Both the position numbers and the translations under genes were made by a program. Below, one piece after another: positions 1 to 12,111 of a stretch of DNA of 64,000 bases (position 1 is its first letter; every line of letters starts with the position of its first letter). Under the pieces are notes generated by a model. The model searched no databases. It was given only the letters and a program-made list of their open reading frames with translations, and was not told where the DNA came from. The DNA is taken from contig KN832882.1 of assembly GCA_000827325.1 (NCBI GenBank), positions 227,050 to 291,049 of the forward strand, given 5' to 3'. Origin of the DNA: Oidiodendron maius Zn (taxonomy: Eukaryota > Ascomycota > Leotiomycetes > Myxotrichaceae).

Positions 1-302
1 ATCACGATTTTGAACTGCAATAACTTAGTCATTTCTTAATACTTTAATATAAATTAAAATCTCTACTTATTTATCTATATTTAATCAATATTTGAGCTTA
101 TCTTATTTATCTATTAGGTAGTCATTAAGTTCTAAAGGTTATAGCTAAATATTAGAGCCAAAATTTAGTATCTTAAAAGTTTATAGATTAATTTCTTTTA
201 AATCCGTAAACATTAATCAGATATAAGTAAATAGCTAGGAGTTCTAATTTTATATTAAAGTATTAAGAAATGGTTAAGTTATTGCAGTTTCAAAATCGTG
301 AT
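1..302. mobile_element. Foldback (MITE-like) element with about 56-bp terminal inverted repeats
   Basis: Bases 1-56 and the reverse complement of 247-302 are nearly identical: both read ATCACGATTTTGAA..CTGCAATAACTTA and then CATTTCTTAATACTTTAATATAAA, with one indel and two or three substitutions. The interior is about 80 percent AT and is itself loosely palindromic (about 64-95 against 205-238). There is no reading frame. The left end coincides with the window edge, so the true end and any target-site duplication cannot be seen. Confidence 0.75.
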
Positions 303-320
303 TTTTGCAGTAAATTTAGC

Positions 321-354
321 TGTATCGCTTACTGGTGTGTATCGCTTACTGGTG
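321..354. repeat. Perfect 17-bp tandem duplication
   Basis: TGTATCGCTTACTGGTG occurs twice head to tail at 321-337 and 338-354, just outside the foldback element. It may be a small local duplication. No function can be assigned. Confidence 0.8.
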
Positions 355-2559
355 AACTACGTTAGCGAGCTCAATTATGGACTAGATGTAGCTAGAACTT
401 CATAGGATCTATACGGAACTCTAGCCAGTATTCAACACAGACCACTACAAAGAACTCCTAAAGCTTAATATTCTCCTCCAGACCCAATCAATCCGGGTAG
501 AAGCACCCCAGTATCTGCCTCTGCAATGGTAGTGAGATACTCTGCTGCTGTATTTCCTTGTGCAGTCGCCGCCTATCTGATAATTATGACCCGATACGGT
601 GCAGCACGTCCTGCAGAGGCAAGTTCGATATTCGGCCTCCCTATTACCTTGAGACACACGTGTTTTCGGGAAGGGAGCAAATACGGCCTGTTGGGGTGGT
701 AAGTTCCCGAGTAGTGCTCCGGATAGGACCCAATCAACGGAGTTCTTCTTAATCTATTGGGTAGATTGGGATCACAGCTTGAAGGAAGGCGATGGAAAAG
801 GTTCTTTTAACACTTGTAACGGCAAGCGGGTGTGCATTGGCATGCATATTACATATATAGAGATGAAGATGCTTATATTAGAACCCATGTCGAAATTTAC
901 GGTATGACCTCTGTCTCTCTTTGTTGGAGTCAAGGTTAATATGGCAGTTCACGATCGATCCTAATGCAAAGTTGAAGCCAAAAGGAGTAAGTGCTGTTCG
1001 TATCTCAGGCACAATTTGGATGACTTTTTGAGAAGAAAGACGTCCTTTAAAATCATTCTCTTAAAGTGAAATAACGCCAGGTAAGAAAGCACCTATGAGC
1101 GAGTTCGCTGATTTACCGCTTTATTTTAAATATCCGGTAGCAAATTCTACTAGAAGCTCTTCGGTTTTAGATAGTCTCATTTTTAAATGCATGGGAACCA
1201 GATCGAGACCATCACAAATTAAATACATGTGGGCAGGCAAGGATGAAGAGATCTTAGAGAGACGCATACACATGAGTCTCGACGATAATATGGCTTGGCT
1301 TCTAGTGCTTACTAACTAGGCCTTGCTCAAAAGGCCACTATAACTTCGGAAAAGATTCTTAATAAGAAATGCATCTCTATTTATCTTTTTGCTCCTGTTT
1401 CTTTCATTATATCCATACATTTCTCGGCGACCATAGCTACCAGTGCCATCAAATGAGTGTCCATAATCGCGGAAAGATACTTGTGTTGCAAACTCGCACA
1501 TTTCGAACCTAGTAAACATGAAGCTGATCATCTATCACGCCAGGGCTTCCTTATCCAGCTCAATAACCATTCATCATTCATCATGTACCGGAATAATTAT
1601 ATGCTGTTCGTGCATGCTCTCTGATAAGCTCGTCTAACTTCCCATCATTTTTCTCTGGCCTAGGTACATAAATACCTCCCAAGAGTGGGAAGCCTCTTTC
1701 TTTCATTCTGACACGAAATTTTAGTATGTGGCAGATCTCAGGATCATTCATAGAGAGCATTGGAAATCTCGGTGTTGGTAGGTAATGGATGGGGTATCAG
1801 TTCTATGTCTGTGGGTGGGTGACGACTTACCTGGGGTCCAGCCACTACTTTTATACTTCATAGCTACACTATTATTGTAAATGTAGTCTCAGATACAGCA
1901 TATATAACATGTGCTCCTTTCATAGAGCTTATGGTTATTAGTATTCCGGGCTCAAGTACTGTAGTTACTTATATTAGTCAAGATTCGAGAATCCTACTAT
2001 CATCCTATGAGAACCATTACAAAATGTCTAGCCTCTAGGGATGAGCAAAAGTATGGAAATAATCTGTCTTAATCATGACAATCTATATTACAATATAACT
2101 TTCTAGGGTTTATCGTGCTTCGTAGTAGCTTTAATTGGCTGTTCTCAAGTAAGCCATATTTCGACTAGGCCGAAAGTAGGCACCAATATGAGTGGGTCCG
2201 CTAACGTACTCTTACACCAGATACGGCCATTTCTGACCAACAGATTGACTTTCTATAAACAGAGACTATGAGAATGGTTTACAATTTACGACCCGTCTTA
2301 TTGTCTCCCTTGGCCGCAATAACCAGGGGATGGAGTTTAGCGGACCTAGTGGAGTTATGAGTACTGGAATTCCATTTCACCCGTCTCTCATTCTCCGTGC
2401 ATATAAGAAACCGTACAGTACAGCCTGCTCTGGATACTGAAATTCATCACCCGCAACTCACTAAACTTTCCTCATTCATCCTCAGTGAAAATAAAGAATA
2501 CATATAGCAAAGCTTTCCCAGTCACCGAATACCCCCCTGCATTTACTATTCATTGCACT
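355..2559. other. Gene-poor region
   Basis: Only short open frames without recognisable domains or consistent splice signals are present. The stretch before 2560 presumably holds the promoter of the dehydrogenase gene. No other feature is supported. Confidence 0.5.
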
Positions 2560-3641
2560 ATGCCCAGCTTCACGCAATTCGCCAAAAACCAGCGCACCGA
2601 CCTTCCCATCGTCCCGAGACCCCAGGACTGCGAAGGAGCCACGTATATTGTTACAGGAGCTAACACAGGGCTGGGGTTCGAATGTTCCAAACACCTGGTC
2701 CGACTCTCTGCCAAGAGGGTAATTCTCGGCGTCCGCACATTGACGAAAGGCAAAGAGGCAATGGCTAAGATCGAGGACGAGACGGGCCGAAAGGGTGTGC
2801 TGGAAGTATGGTATCTTGATCTCACTTCCTATGACTCCGTCAAGGAGTTCGCCATGAAAGTTCGCGAATTGGATCGTATCGATGCGATCATAGAAAATGC
2901 AGGCGTAGCATTGGACAAGTATGCGATTACAGAGGGGTTGGAAACAACCTTGACAGTAAACGATGTCAGCACGATGTTACTAGCTGCTCTAGTCTTGCCA
3001 AAGTTGCAGGAGAGTGCCGAGAAGTTTAACAATACGCCACACCTCGCGATGGTGGGCAGCGCCGTGGCGTTCGAGGCGAAGGGAGTCCTTGAGAAGGTAG
3101 ATGGAGATATACTTTGGGGGTTGAGCAGAGGCATCGACCGCAAAAGGTAAATCTTTATTCGGAGGCAAAGTGAAATGAGACATACAAGCTGACCATGGTC
3201 GAAGATATCCGACCTCCAAGCTGATCTTGTTATATGCCGTCAGAGAACTCGCCTCGATGCGACCAGCTTCTGAAACTGGAGTGACGATCAACTTCGTAAG
3301 TCCCGGACTGTGCCTTACCGAGTTGACTCGCCATGTGGGTCCTATCCCCCAGCTTATAATTGGCACTATGCGTCTTCTACTGGGCAGGACGGCAGAGGAA
3401 GGCAGTAGAACACTCCTCCATGCGGCCGTGGCAGGGAAGGAGAGCCACGGTAAATATCTGTCTGAGTGTGAGATCAAAGAGCAAGTGTCCTTCCGCTAGA
3501 TCTGCGCGTCGAGTTCTAACATTCATGGACAGTTATCAAGTCGAGTCATGGATAACTGACGATACTGGACGGAAAATGCAGAAGCGTGTCTGGGAAAGCC
3601 TTTCTAAGAAATTGAATGATATCCAGCCTGGGTGTATCTAG
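2560..3641 (+). CDS. Short-chain dehydrogenase/reductase (SDR)
   Basis: Likely NAD(P)-dependent oxidoreductase of the retinol-dehydrogenase/WWOX-like SDR group. The substrate is unknown. Three exons are inferred: 2560-3146, 3205-3484 and 3546-3641, with introns 3147-3204 (branch-like GCTGAC) and 3485-3545 (branch TTCTAAC). Splicing restores the family sequence at both joints, producing the catalytic YPTSK directly at the exon 1/2 junction and the C-terminal QKRVWESL block after the second intron. The Rossmann motif TGANTGLG lies near residue 36, an NAG motif follows, and GSAVAF supplies the catalytic serine region. The first ATG that leaves a normal N-terminus is at 2560; the frame is open further upstream but only with GTG. 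The last junction is the least certain because three AG acceptors are close together. It stands alone, with no evident operon-like partner. Confidence 0.85.
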
Positions 3642-3693
3642 AATCCGTTTTCGTTCATAATGAGTGTTTGTGTAGATAGTTGCGATAATAATG

Positions 3694-5253
3694 TCATATG
3701 CAGACTATAGCTTGCCATAACTCTCTTCCTGGTCTATCGTGCACTGCATTGATCCAGGGAAGGGATTTAATTTTGTCACGCACATTTTCCCAGCTGTCTA
3801 AGTTTAGCCCAGAGAATAGAGTCCTGATATGAGGTTTGAGCCATATCCAATCCGTGTCACCAAAGACAGATGTTCCAGCAACAAAAAGGAGCCAAAGACA
3901 AGTCGTTTCCTTCACCAACTTATTGCTCAGCGAGCTCTTAATAGCATGTCGAAGTCTTTCTGCCAGTAAATTATACGGAAACCTCTGAGATCGACCATGT
4001 TGGAAAAGTAACTTAGTTACTATCGCCAGAAGGCCAAGGTAACATGCATTCTCATTTACGTCCGCGAATCCTGCACGAAGAAGCGGATTGCGATGTAGTA
4101 GCTGGTAACATACTACTATCAGAATTTCTTGATATGCGTAAGGATCCAGCTTAACGAACACACGACTATCATTGAAGAAGTGGGAGATACTCAACAAGTC
4201 AATAAGCACATCTCGTAATACTAGATCATAGACCAGTGCATTACGTGCTAATTTGGAGAGCTCTTCCCGGGGAATTAATTGGCCAATGGTAGATCGAATT
4301 ACCACAGGTGAAATTTTGTTTGCATTAAAACGAGGATAAGAACCATCGTGAAGTGCGTATTGAAGATCTGATCTGCGCGATGTTAGTTACATCGGAAAGT
4401 GAATCGTACGAAACTCTCTTACCGGCAAATTTTCTGCAGGAGCAGTTGATTGTCTGTAAAGTGTGTGATTCCGCCACGAAGCTCAACGATATGCTGGAGA
4501 GCATCGACATGTACTTTGCTCCTACCAGGGTGACCGATAAGATCTTCGTGTATTGCCATAGACATGACCGCAGCTACCGTCGAATCGGATGGTGAGCTAT
4601 TCTTCTCTAAGTTCTGCTTGAGACACCGATAGGCATTCGATAGATGCCAAAGTGCCCGTGGGGAGGTCTGATGTCTGCCTAGCAAGGCGTCTTCATGCAC
4701 ATCGGACATTGCAAGTATGCTATGGAAAACTGCCCTACTATGAGTAAAACCTTTTAGTAGGTGTGGAGTATTGCTCACAAGCTTCATCACTCAGAAGGTA
4801 TCCAAACCATACGGGACTGGTGTCATTCATCGGGAGGCAGAACTCCGTGGGGTACACTGCGCGAATACCGACAGAGGCGACTAAATGGTATCAGGACAAA
4901 TAAATTTGCATAGAGAAAGTTGGCTCATCCTTACACCGACTTATCAAATCCCTCATGTATGGCTGCAGCTCGCACGGGAATGAAATAAGTGACGGTGTAT
5001 TCCCGACCGCCTGGGGGGTCGGGAGGATCTCTGTCATATCGCCAGAGGTATTCTTGCCAGGGGTTAGTATCATAAGATCAGCCACGCAGCTTCGACGGCG
5101 ATAATGTACAAGTAAAAAACCTACTTGGTTCTCTCCCACTCCCTTCCGCCTCGCCCGCACCTTGCCGACGTTCTTCCCTTTCATAACATGACTGCGTATA
5201 CGCTTGCGGGCGGCCCCATCAATTTTGCCATTCTCTATAAATTTAAAGCTCAT
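3694..5253 (-). CDS. Fungal-specific transcription-factor-domain protein (zinc-less, 'tachykinin family' type)
   Basis: Probable nuclear regulator of the large fungal family that carries the fungal transcription-factor middle domain without a Zn2Cys6 cluster. The N-terminus (ATG at 5253) has the diagnostic IRSHVMKGKNVGK block. Later segments give HLSNAYRCL, VVELRGG-like and QKICRSDLQYAL, all typical of the family. Introns are clear at 4881-4934 (GTAAGG...TTTAG; skips an in-frame TGA) and 4373-4422 (GTAAGA...CGCAG). Between the LLSDEA segment ending near 4779 and the VFHSILAM segment starting near 4737, the reading phases differ by one base, and the available gap allows only an intron of about 28-44 nt. 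Either an unusually short intron or a one-base lesion is present, so the gene may be broken there. Targets are unknown. Confidence 0.7.
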
Positions 5254-5861
5254 ATTAGGCCGTGAGACAGCGAACAACCAATGCCAACCCCGGGGAGGGG
5301 AGAAATCGATTGGAGAGGTGAAGTGATAAAGAAGGGAGTCTCTCGGAAAGGCGTCACGTCAGTTCCTTGTCTGTCCCGGAATCCAGAAATTATAGTTACA
5401 GTAGCGGTCCACCAGTCCATTTTGAGTGCTGACTAACCCACTCAAAACTGATACTTAAGTACTGAAACGCTAATATCCACTAGCTGCAGATGGAGAAGAT
5501 ATTATGCACGCTGGAACCTCTTTATTTGAGTCATTTGAGGTAGTACTTGGAATACTGGTCTGGGACATACATATAAAGGTGGGCGTTAAGTCCACTGCCT
5601 TCAGAAGAACAGAGCATTTTTGCCCAAAAGTACATGGTCATCACGTGATTACTTCCAGGCCTATACATTGTTGTTGAAGGTCACTTCTGATTGGCTGAAG
5701 CAATATATTACTAAGCATATAGGATCGAATACAGCTGATATTTTGACTCGAATAACTAACTACAGAGCGTCTGAATAGCCTCCTTATATATTCGAATATC
5801 TCGAACTGTATGATGATACAAGAGGGCTGCTTAGAGTAATCGATCACGAACGACCCTTGGA
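5254..5861. other. Intergenic, promoter side of the regulator gene
   Basis: No coding frame with family resemblance is seen. The stretch separates the regulator gene from the GH43 relic. Confidence 0.4.
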
Positions 5862-6224
5862 CTAGGCTCTCCCATCGTCGTCAAAGAACAGGCTTGGATC
5901 AATTCCGTGGAAGTCAAAATATATTGGATCGCTCCAGTTGTTTGAACGAATATCGGTGCAAGTGATAAAGAAGTTTTCAAAGTGCCCATCAAAGACGTTT
6001 GTGCAAATAATGTAGAATTTACGCTTATGATACCGAATGGTGGGAGCGTAGAGCCCACCTACCGCGATCAAAGTGCCGTCTGGGTGGGGCACTACGTTTG
6101 TTAGGTAACTGAGGTTGGAGACTAGAGCTACTCGAAACTCCGTTCGAAGAAGCGTGGTCAATCCGCCAAGGGCCCAGTCATCATGCGCGAGTGGATGGAG
6201 TCGAACTTTTGGGAGAAAGTCCAT
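5862..6224 (-). pseudogene. Relic of a GH43-type glycoside hydrolase
   Basis: Part of this frame matches the GH43 beta-xylosidase/arabinofuranosidase core: GGLYAPTIRYHKRKFYII, then a WSDPIYFDF and GIDPSLFFDDDGRA motif in the expected order. The active families continue after DDDGRA, but here a TAG follows at once and nothing recognisable lies downstream. The N-terminal catalytic portion is also missing or out of frame. Roughly 90 of about 500 residues remain, so no activity is expected. Similar relics lie on either side along 5.8-12.6 kb. Confidence 0.7.
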
Positions 6225-6338
6225 TGCTCTTCCACATCGTCGATTTCGAAAGTCAGCTTGGGTGGTATGCTGAAAAGTTTCAGTGGGAGTAGCTGATTGT
6301 TGGGAACAGAGTTGAAAACAATTCTGGTTGAATGAGGC

Positions 6339-7029
6339 TTAAGTCAACCCCGAGTACCTGAAAGAATTGGGTTCGACCAAAGTGTAAGAGTAGTGAACTA
6401 CCGGTGACTTGGGATTTTTATCGGCGAAATCAATAGCCCAGATTCCTGTCTCAGTTCCAACATCTAGTACACGATCAAGCTTCGTCGGAAGTGGGCACAG
6501 ACACAGTTTGCCATCGAAGGTCAAAGAGTACAAGTGATGCTGCAAGTCTAGATTTTGTAAAAGAAGGATCGCTTGGGTGAGATAAAATTTCAATAAAGGA
6601 AGTTCAACATCTTCTGTCAAATTTGCTGAATGTTTTCATTCCAGAATATACCTACCTCATCATTAGGAAAATTGTACTCTGGGCTCAGTCAGATTGCACA
6701 ACTAAAGAGTAGCAACAGACATAATTCCTTCCTTATAGGAATGATAAGTTCTACCATTATCGGTTCGGTACTTCAAGATACTTGATCCAATCGATGTCGT
6801 AAAACTTGCAGCTGTGCTCTTCTATGCATCAGTTTTGGACTTCCTTTCACTGGCCAACGCAGCTCACTCCATCAAAGGCGGAGTCGTTATCATTGTAGTC
6901 GACGGCCTACTTTGAACCAAAGTTAGATCGTTTTCTGGGAAAGAGATGTGGAGATCGACCTCAGCCTCGACAGGCAGATTCGCTTCATAACTGGCACTGG
7001 CGGTAGGTTCTTCGGATGCCATCTGGGCA
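6339..7029 (-). pseudogene. Relic of a LaeA-like SAM methyltransferase
   Basis: The segment 6339-6620 carries DLQHHLYSLTFDGKL and VLDVGTETGIWAIDFAD. These are the helix and the SAM-binding motif I of LaeA-like fungal methyltransferases. A further piece reading YNFPNDE lies just upstream at about 6640-6665, followed by a possible GTAGGT donor. A candidate N-terminus starting MASEEPTASAS at about 7021 continues in another frame as NDNDSAFDG, the usual acidic lead-in. Several frameshifts separate these pieces, and the protein ends soon after motif I, so most of the catalytic fold is gone. Boundaries are approximate. Confidence 0.65.
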
Positions 7030-7525
7030 ATAATGCAGGTTTGCCTTCGAAGTACGTAGTCACAAGAGCAATAAACTAGATCGAGGCTTGAAATATAGTG
7101 CAACTGCTTCGAACTTCGACAACAAGCTGACAGTTGTCACTTGTACCCGTTGCAGCGCGGGGCGCTGCAGAACCTATGGTGTCTATATCCAATCAAAAAT
7201 AGCAATGCGACGCGGAGCCGGTTATGTCTTGAGATATTTCTCCGACGGATGCAACCGGTATACCCGCACGGCAGAGTACTGTCGAGAGAAGCGTGGATTC
7301 GTCAAGTGGAAGGATTTCTACTTCCACAGCCCTACCCCCACCATGATAAGCACTTCTTAAGTCAATTCGTAGGAAATTTTAGTGATATCAACAATCTCAA
7401 TTTCTGAAAGTCTAGGAGTCTGCGAAGAAGGTCAAATTCCAGAGTATCTCGTTTCATTATTCAAGCAAGAACAGAATTCAAAGCTCAAGCCTACTAATTG
7501 ATGAATGAAACATTCATGTCTCCGT
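7030..7525. other. Intergenic, nothing recognised
   Basis: Short open frames on the + strand (to 7407) have no domain or splice support. Confidence 0.4.
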
Positions 7526-9165
7526 TCAAAGAGTGTATCGGAAGCCTTGCTGGCCCTCAATCACCTTACCTCCATTTGCAGCGCGATGATTGGCCTTCCT
7601 GAACTTTAGCGTTAGAAGCCCAACAACGATTATTATCAACCCATTAGCAATCAAGCACGCCTCGATTCCTGGTCGATACCCAGGCTCGTCCTGGGTTCTG
7701 AAAACCGTGCTGCCAATAATCCCGCCTATGCCGCCAAACCCGACTAGTGTTGCTGAGCAGAAAGCTCGCTTCCACTGGCCTCGGATGTTGTTTGCTTGAT
7801 AGGTAAGAACAGCGGGAACATTGGCGTTGGCACAAATTGTAGCGAGGAAGACCCCAAAATAACGGACGCCATTGTTGTGCGTGAAGCCGAGAAGTGGTAG
7901 GCCGATCAGTCCAAGGACGGCATTGAAGACGACGGTTGGGCCGCGTAGACGCATCCTGTCTGCAAAATAGGCTTCAGTGAACATTACGATTGCCGCTGCA
8001 ACATAAGGTGGTGCTACGAGGCATTGTGCCGCTGCCAGAGAGAACCCCATTCCATCACGTAGACTGAGAGGAAGTCAGTCCTGATCTTGTTCTGGAGCTA
8101 GCAACTTACATGATAGGGAGGAAGTAGGCAATAGCGTAGCTATTGGTTGTCGTGAGCATGAAAAGCCATGCAAATGCCCACACTTTCAGATCAAGTGCGT
8201 TCTTAAGGTATGGACCGACTTTAAATGGGAGTGGGATAGCGTCCGCGCGATCCTGTTGAATTCGAGCAACGACATACGCTGATTCGCGTTCGTTGAGGAA
8301 ACGCCAGGATTTCTTCGAAAGTTCTGGGAAATCGACTATTAAGAAGTATCCAGCGAATCCAGCAAGACAGGTGAGGATTCCCTCGAACTGCAGAGAAGTC
8401 AGCCTCAGCAATTTGAAGTTTGGTTTTGGAAGCTTACGACAAAAATCCATCTCCAGCCAGCAAGACCCCCGAGACCTTTCATCTGCATCAAGCCATATGC
8501 CAAGATACCAGAGAGTGCAGAGGCCATACTTCCAATCAAGTAAAACACGGCATTACGTTTGTGCAATTCATATCTAGGATACCAGCAAGATAGTAGGTAT
8601 GCACAACCAGGGAAGAAACCAGCTTCGAGGATGCCAAGAATGACTCTAAGGCCCACAAGAGTGGTCCAGTTGGGAGTGAAACCGAAGCCCTGTGCTTTTG
8701 TTAGAGACTGAATTCGCGCCTATGGACAAATTGGGCTCACAATCATCGTCGCACCCCAGAATACTGTTATCGCCGAGAGGAAGATGCGAGGACCAATCTT
8801 TCGGAGAAGAACGGTGGCAGGTGGTTGGCAGAGGACGTAAGTGATGAAAAAGATCAACGTTATGATATTGTATCTTGGTCCTATGAGCTTCAAGTCCACG
8901 ACCATCCTAAAATAATCAGCTAGGTATCTCAGTAAAGGGAAGAAACTAACCCAGCTATGGCAGCAGATCCAAGGTTCGTTCTGTCCATGAGACTTGCGCA
9001 GTACAAAATGCCAAGGGTAGTGACAAGTCGTCGATCAATGCGCTGAATGATGCGCTTCTGCTCAGCTTCGGTGAACTCATTGATGAGGACGGTATTGGAG
9101 TCCTTGGTATCAGTGCGCTCTACATGATTAGTAGCATCAGACTTCTCGAGGTCTTCGTTAGACAT
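7526..9165 (-). CDS. MFS permease, anion:cation symporter (Dal5/Tna1-like) family
   Basis: Plasma-membrane transporter of the allantoate/nicotinate permease group. The actual substrate is unknown. Five exons are inferred: 9165-8951, 8906-8741, 8689-8438, 8387-8110 and 8063-7526. The four introns of 44-51 nt all keep frame, giving 482 aa. The N-terminal RIDRRLV...LMDRTNLGSA segment and the GPR-containing loop after helix 3 (LLRKIGPRIF) are characteristic, as is GFTPNWTTLVGLRVILG. About twelve hydrophobic segments are spread along the protein. The start is the first ATG before the polar N-terminal tail. There is no lesion, which contrasts with the decayed genes on both sides. Neighbouring relics give no hint of substrate. 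Confidence 0.9.
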
Positions 9166-10546
9166 GATGAAGGTGAGAGAAAATTCGATGAAACTTCCAA
9201 ATTTGGTTGAAAGTGATTGAAAGTGGTTGAAAGAAAGGCTTTGAGGAAGAAAGGATGGAGGTTGGATGCATTCCACTTACTAATGGGGGGGAACAGCTGT
9301 AAGAAGCTCTAACAACCCCGCCATGATGCCAAGAATACCTAGGATGACTTGGCAAATCCCAAGGCAAACAATCTCGCCTAATGGTGTATTCCAAATGCAA
9401 TCCCGCTGAAGTGCTGAAAGAAACTCTCAATCCCTCCCAAGCTTCCTTTTTGGTCATGCTTGCGAAATTCCGTCGACTGATTTGGAATATTAACCAGTGT
9501 CTATCCAGTATCATGAAATATTCATGAATTGATCATATTTGTGCACTTCTGACAAGCACTTGGCAGCCTAGATCCATCGGGAAACAGCCTGCATTGAGCG
9601 CATATCCCGAACGATCCAAGTCTCTGTAAATCCAATTGACTTCATATTCTGAAGAAGGGGCAGCCATGGATGTGCCTCGGCCAACGAAATGAACGGAGAG
9701 TGCGAGGCACACCTCGGGAGGCGTGATGGAATGACTTGGCGCTGGGTTGCTCAAAGCGGGGTTACCGGTGTAACGAGTCTGTACAGTGAATAAGGTGAGC
9801 GATAATAAAACGACTGGGCTGTCGTCGAGAAGGTAGGAAACATGGACATTCTTTATCTGGAGGGAGATCTTTTATGTCGATGGGGATTTGCTCACTCTTT
9901 AGTACAGTTGACGGTTGTGCTGTTGCCGTGGTATCCGGTTGGATTTCTCATCAAAATTGATAATTAATCAAAATGAGTGTTTGTACCCAAAAGTACATGT
10001 CGTGATTCCTTCGCGGGAATGACTGACGCCACCATGCGGGGTAAGGAAAGATGGGTGCCAGGGGAGGTTTAGTGGCGCTTGGGTCCCCAATCGAGTTGAC
10101 TCGCACTTCAAAAGTAGCAATCCGCAAGCCCGAGAGCCAAACACAAGTCCTCCCACCTTTATAGTGAGACTCCACAAAAGCTTGGACTTTTGTAGCTCCA
10201 GCATGGTGACTGCAAGCCGGCAGGCTTCACGGTAAATCGAGAAGTTCGCGGAGACTACCCTGCCTCTCCATAATGAAGAACCCCGACACGGTTTCTTCAT
10301 TTGGACGTGCAATCACGTGTCTTTCAGGGATAGCAATCCCCGCAACCCCATACTATCGAGCCTGGGCACCGGGTAGGGGAATGAGGAAATCAGGACTGCA
10401 GAGAAACTTTTTCCGGACTTACCCCTCGTCGTAGACTGATATGAGTGTGCATGTTAAATATATATATATATACATATATATAGACGTAAGGGGGGCCTTT
10501 GGGCGTTTCAAGCTGCGGATCTCAGGAGTCGATAATCACATTGAAG
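9166..10546. other. Intergenic with an AT dinucleotide tract
   Basis: No gene is supported. A TA/TATA microsatellite occupies about 10458-10482, shortly before the GH79 relic. The part next to 9166 should hold the permease promoter. Confidence 0.5.
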
Positions 10547-11622
10547 ATGTTTTCAAGAGCCCTGTTAGCAGTTACCCTCTTGGCGGGGTCTGCTGCCTCG
10601 TCCTCGTGCAATCCTTCTTCAGCAATCCATGTTACAGTCCAGGCTCCTGCAGATGCTCAAACACCATGGCAATAATTCGTCTCTTTCTCAATTGAAGCTT
10701 CGTCATTTCCAGACTTTGCTGGTAAAAATTCCAAAACGATTGTGACAAATGTGATGTGTCTAACCCCCTTTCAGGCAATTTGTCCAAACCCAACGAATTC
10801 TCCTACAATCTGTTAAAAAATATCAAGGAATTCGCGGGTGTTTATCCAGTTGTGCGGATTGGGGGAAACACGTAGTACGTCTTAGCTTTCTTGGCGACCG
10901 CTCTCAAGACTGACCGAAGCTTAACAAGGGACCAAATCTCGCTCGACCCTAACGCGACTTTCACTTTGCAAGGCATTCTAAACCTGAATATCTCGTCAGA
11001 TTATCCGGTCGATATAATCATTGGTCCGACATAACGAATCTTATCAGACATGGCCTGGGGTACGATTTACCCACGGTTTCAATCTTGGAAACACCAGTGT
11101 CAGAGCAGCAACTATCGCATCCGCACCTTACGTTTGTAAATCTTGAAAGGCAAAGTTGATTCTTGGGAAATTGGTAACGAACCCGATCTCTTCTGGCTAA
11201 CAGGCCAGCACACGGAAAACTACACAAAGGCTCAGTATGTTGGCGAATGGAACGCGATGAGATGAGACCTTCAGTCCGCAATGACCTGCAACGAGGATTT
11301 CATGGCGCCTTCCATGGCGGGGACTGGTGTCTTCTCGATTTACAAACTCAGTGGAGTCACAGCATTTGAAGAGGGACTGGATGTCGACAAGGAAATTTCA
11401 CATGTTTCGCAGCATAATTACATGGCGGCGGCTACGTCTCCGGGGGTGACACTTCAGGCTACACTGATGAACCACACCTCAATTGTCCAGAAAGTGGCCA
11501 CGCTTATGAATTACTCCATCTCAGTCAAGCCATATATCGATGCACCCTATATTCTTGGGGAATTCAACAGTCTGGCGCGCCAAGGAAAACCTGGAATCTC
11601 AAATTCTTTCGGGCTTCAGTAG
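10547..11622 (+). pseudogene. GH79 (beta-glucuronidase-like) pseudogene
   Basis: The frame begins at an ATG at 10547 with a secretion signal (LLAVTLLAGSAASS) and runs into an in-frame TAA at 10673-10675, directly before the family motif FVSFSIE. The remaining GH79 blocks can be followed across frames: NLSKPNEFSYNLLKNI after a GTAAAA...TTTCAG intron, VRIGGNT, TWPGVRFTHGFNLGN, WEIGNEPDLFW (proton-donor region), HNYMAAATSPGVTLQ and ILGEFNSL. At least one frameshift near 11145 and further stops separate them. The sequence ends shortly after the NSFG motif, so the C-terminal beta domain is lost. The order of blocks is intact, which suggests decay in place rather than shuffling. Confidence 0.85.
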
Positions 11623-12111
11623 TTCTCTTTCTCTCACCCTCCGCTATAGAACAAATACCAAGGTAAGTCTACATTCTCCTTTTCTGCCACTCTTTACTGT
11701 TCGATCTGTTCTAAGCTAATAGAGGAATCTGATAGGAAAATCGATATTACACCAGAAGGCGAGTATCTTCGACATCTACTAAATTCGTATAAAGAAGTAA
11801 TATAGAACCAATTCTAACAAGATAACTCAAATAGGGATAGGGTATATAGCTATCATAACAAAGACTGAAAAGTATATATTTCAACAACAGTAAAGGGTAC
11901 TCAAAATACATTCCTCCAAAAGAGACATCAGCGAAACTTGTCTATACAGACATCAGATACAGGAGTTGAGAATAGGGCAGAAGATGTAGGATATCGGATG
12001 ATTGTGGTGTAAGGCTTCTTATACTGTATGACCTTTTTTTTTACATTGTAAGAGGTAGGATTTCGGTATGGCTTGGCAAGGCACAATCTCATCTCATTCC
12101 CCACCTTTACC
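11623..12111. other. AT-rich spacer
   Basis: No open frame or element is recognised between the GH79 relic and the retropepsin-like relic. Confidence 0.4.

Noticed and set aside
445-752. Overlapping short frames on both strands near the left end
   Set aside because: No domain, codon signal or splice context; typical chance frames.
4891-4893. In-frame TGA in the transcription-factor gene taken as a nonsense mutation
   Set aside because: It lies inside a convincing GTAAGG...TTTAG intron (4881-4934) that restores frame and family sequence.
7088-7407. Two + strand frames of about 90 codons
   Set aside because: No family resemblance, overlap each other, and lie in a decayed region.
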